From Deltaproteobacteria bacterium (GTDB taxonomy: Bacteria; Desulfobacterota; Desulfobacteria; Desulfobacterales; SURF-7): a stretch of 14,537 nt of DNA. The stretch's first letter is position 1. Every line of letters starts with the position of its first letter. Where the stretch lies: the NCBI GenBank assembly GCA_019307665.1, contig JAFDJC010000153.1:1-14537 (forward strand), given 5' to 3'. The notes under the pieces were generated by a model. It did not search any database. It was given only the letters and a program-made list of their open reading frames with translations, and had not been told where the DNA came from. Below are positions 13,342 through 14,537 of this stretch, in pieces. The position numbers and the translations under genes are program-made.

Positions 13342-14537
13342 CTAAAGAAGTTTTAAATTCCAGTTCCACAAACCCGGCCGCTTTTTCAGTTTTATGCCCC
13401 TTGGCAGCGGTTCTTCAAAATGTACAAACATTGAAAAACCTGCCTTTACAAGCGCCGGACGGTGTTTTTCCAAATCAAGTTTCCAGTTGGGAAAAACCCA
13501 ATAGTCAGAATCATATTGCGCAACCCAGGCCTGTTCACCCCGAGGACTTGAAAACAGGTTGCCAACTTTTAAATCCGCTGCAATGGTTCTTGATATGCAT
13601 AGGGGCCAGTTCCCTGAAAGAACGATGCCCACCGGCAACACACTCTCTTTTGCAAGCCTTGAATAATCGTCTTTTCCAAGTTCCGGACTTACAATGACAC
13701 CTGAAAAACCAAAGGATGCCAGGCGTTCAATGGCAAGGGGATTTGCCGCATTACAGAACGGGCCTGCCCACAACTTCAACCCCTTTTTTTGGTTGAAAAA
13801 TACAATCTGCCAGGGGGAGTTTAAAACAAAATATCGCCCTCCCCTGTCTAAAATAAGCTTTATGCGATTTATTAAATCATTCTCGTTTTCAGGCCACACA
13901 ACAGGAGGAAGCCACCACCAGCATTTTGCGGTATCTGATTTAGACAGTCTGTCAGCGGTCAAATCTGAAAGCCAAAGCCCGGAAACGCCCCTGTTTCGTA
14001 TTTTATGAAGTGTCCTGCCCACATGCATATCAGCGGGACGTGTTTTTGCTTTACCTGTTATTTTATCTGATACTTTATAGGGCTTTTTAAGTTTTGCCTT
14101 AAATCCGGACATTTCCGAAAAATTAACCGAAATGTTTTCAAGCTCTTGCCGCATATTTAGAAGCGCGTCTTTCAGTTCTTTTTCGCGGCGGTCAACAATA
14201 AATACGGGGGACCCTCCGATGCGCAACCTGCGTCCCGGCAGTTTTATGGTCAATCGTCCTTTTTTTGGAACGCCTCGGGTGACCCTATATGTGGTATGTC
14301 CGGACTCATCTTCATAACCTATGCGCAGGAGGTCGCCTGTTAAAAGCTGTTGTCTTGGAATCAGAAACATATTTTTTTCAGATCCCTTAATTCTGCCCGC
14401 GAAAAGCCCTGAGCCGGTTTGTTCGTCTGTTTTTACCGGTGCCTGGGGCCTCTGGGGCAAAAAATTGTAATGTGTGGCTTTTCTGCCGAGTGCATATTCA
14501 AGAAGATTCAGGGCCTCTTTTTTTGCGCCGGATTTTA
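13342..14537 (-). CDS. U32-family peptidase, C-terminal part, cut by window edge
   Basis: 397 residues are visible, and the frame stays open to the right edge, so the N-terminal catalytic U32 part is outside. Upstream of the TTG at 14460 the frame reads EALNLLEYALGRKATHYNF and continues into LPQRPQAPVKT, so that TTG is not the start. Visible parts in order: an OB-like beta region (GSGLFAGRIKG ... LLRIGYEDESGH ... GRLTIKLPGRRLRIG), a short charged helical stretch (REKELKDALLNMRQELENI), and a second TIM-barrel-like U32 region with LKLWAGPFCNAANPLAIERL and FGFSGVIVSPELG. The order fits the large U32 peptidases of deltaproteobacteria. U32 proteins have been linked to collagen degradation or to RNA/protein modification, so the exact job is uncertain. 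It is the first of two genes with yjbQ (15-bp gap). Confidence 0.8.
   Translation of the reverse strand, partial: KSGAKKEALNLLEYALGRKATHYNFLPQRPQAPVKTDEQTGSGLFAGRIKGSEKNMFLIPRQQLLTGDLLRIGYEDESGHTTYRVTRGVPKKGRLTIKLPGRRLRIGGSPVFIVDRREKELKDALLNMRQELENISVNFSEMSGFKAKLKKPYKVSDKITGKAKTRPADMHVGRTLHKIRNRGVSGLWLSDLTADRLSKSDTAKCWWWLPPVVWPENENDLINRIKLILDRGGRYFVLNSPWQIVFFNQKKGLKLWAGPFCNAANPLAIERLASFGFSGVIVSPELGKDDYSRLAKESVLPVGIVLSGNWPLCISRTIAADLKVGNLFSSPRGEQAWVAQYDSDYWVFPNWKLDLEKHRPALVKAGFSMFVHFEEPLPRGIKLKKRPGLWNWNLKLL

Noticed and set aside
14458..14460. TTG at 14460 as start of the U32 peptidase gene
   Set aside because: The frame continues upstream to the window edge with family-like sequence, so the gene is simply cut by the window.

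Overview
The window looks like chromosomal DNA of an anaerobic bacterium, most likely a sulfate-reducing Desulfobacterota (deltaproteobacterial) lineage. This rests on gene content rather than any marker gene: a short anaerobe-type ThiC, ThiH with a short ThiF, a tungsten-type aldehyde:ferredoxin oxidoreductase (AOR), a FixC/FixX-like electron-transfer pair, a YjbQ protein and a large U32 peptidase.

Layout. 2-1466 (+): 3' part of a FixC-like flavoprotein overlapping a FixX-like 2x[4Fe-4S] ferredoxin. 1481-3244 (-): a rhomboid protease and, upstream of it in the same transcription unit, a MenA-like UbiA prenyltransferase. 3245-3480: divergent intergenic region with several small repeats. 3523-4311 (+): exodeoxyribonuclease III. 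4364-9267 (+): a thiamine operon behind a TPP riboswitch with a readable terminator/antiterminator pair, then thiS-thiG-thiH-thiF-thiE-thiC. Five of these genes look intact; thiE carries a frame-shifting internal deletion. 9463-11158 (+): an AOR gene with the same kind of lesion. 11221-12251: a 197-aa unknown protein and an oppositely oriented MoaD-like beta-grasp gene, set in a cluster of five copies of a 27-28 bp palindrome-forming repeat that resembles REP/REPIN elements. 12263-14537 (-): a cyclic-nucleotide-binding-domain protein, a YjbQ-family protein, and the 3' part of a U32 peptidase running off the right edge.

How the genes work together. ThiF adenylates ThiS, ThiG with ThiH makes the thiazole phosphate anaerobically from tyrosine-derived dehydroglycine, ThiC makes hydroxymethylpyrimidine phosphate, and ThiE should join the two halves. 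With thiE broken, the coupling step must come from another thiE (for example a thiDE fusion) elsewhere or from a secondary activity such as that reported for YjbQ, which lies about 5 kb away. The AOR, its MoaD-like neighbour and the 197-aa protein look like a pterin-cofactor oxidoreductase module that is being taken apart: the enzyme is frameshifted, the MoaD-like gene is inverted and has lost its native start to a repeat, and the unknown gene now ends inside a repeat.

The most noteworthy observations are the repeat cluster and its effect on both gene ends, the beta-grasp-like domain that I infer inside the 197-aa protein, and two independent internal deletions of about 40-46 bp. An assembly error must be excluded for the deletions.
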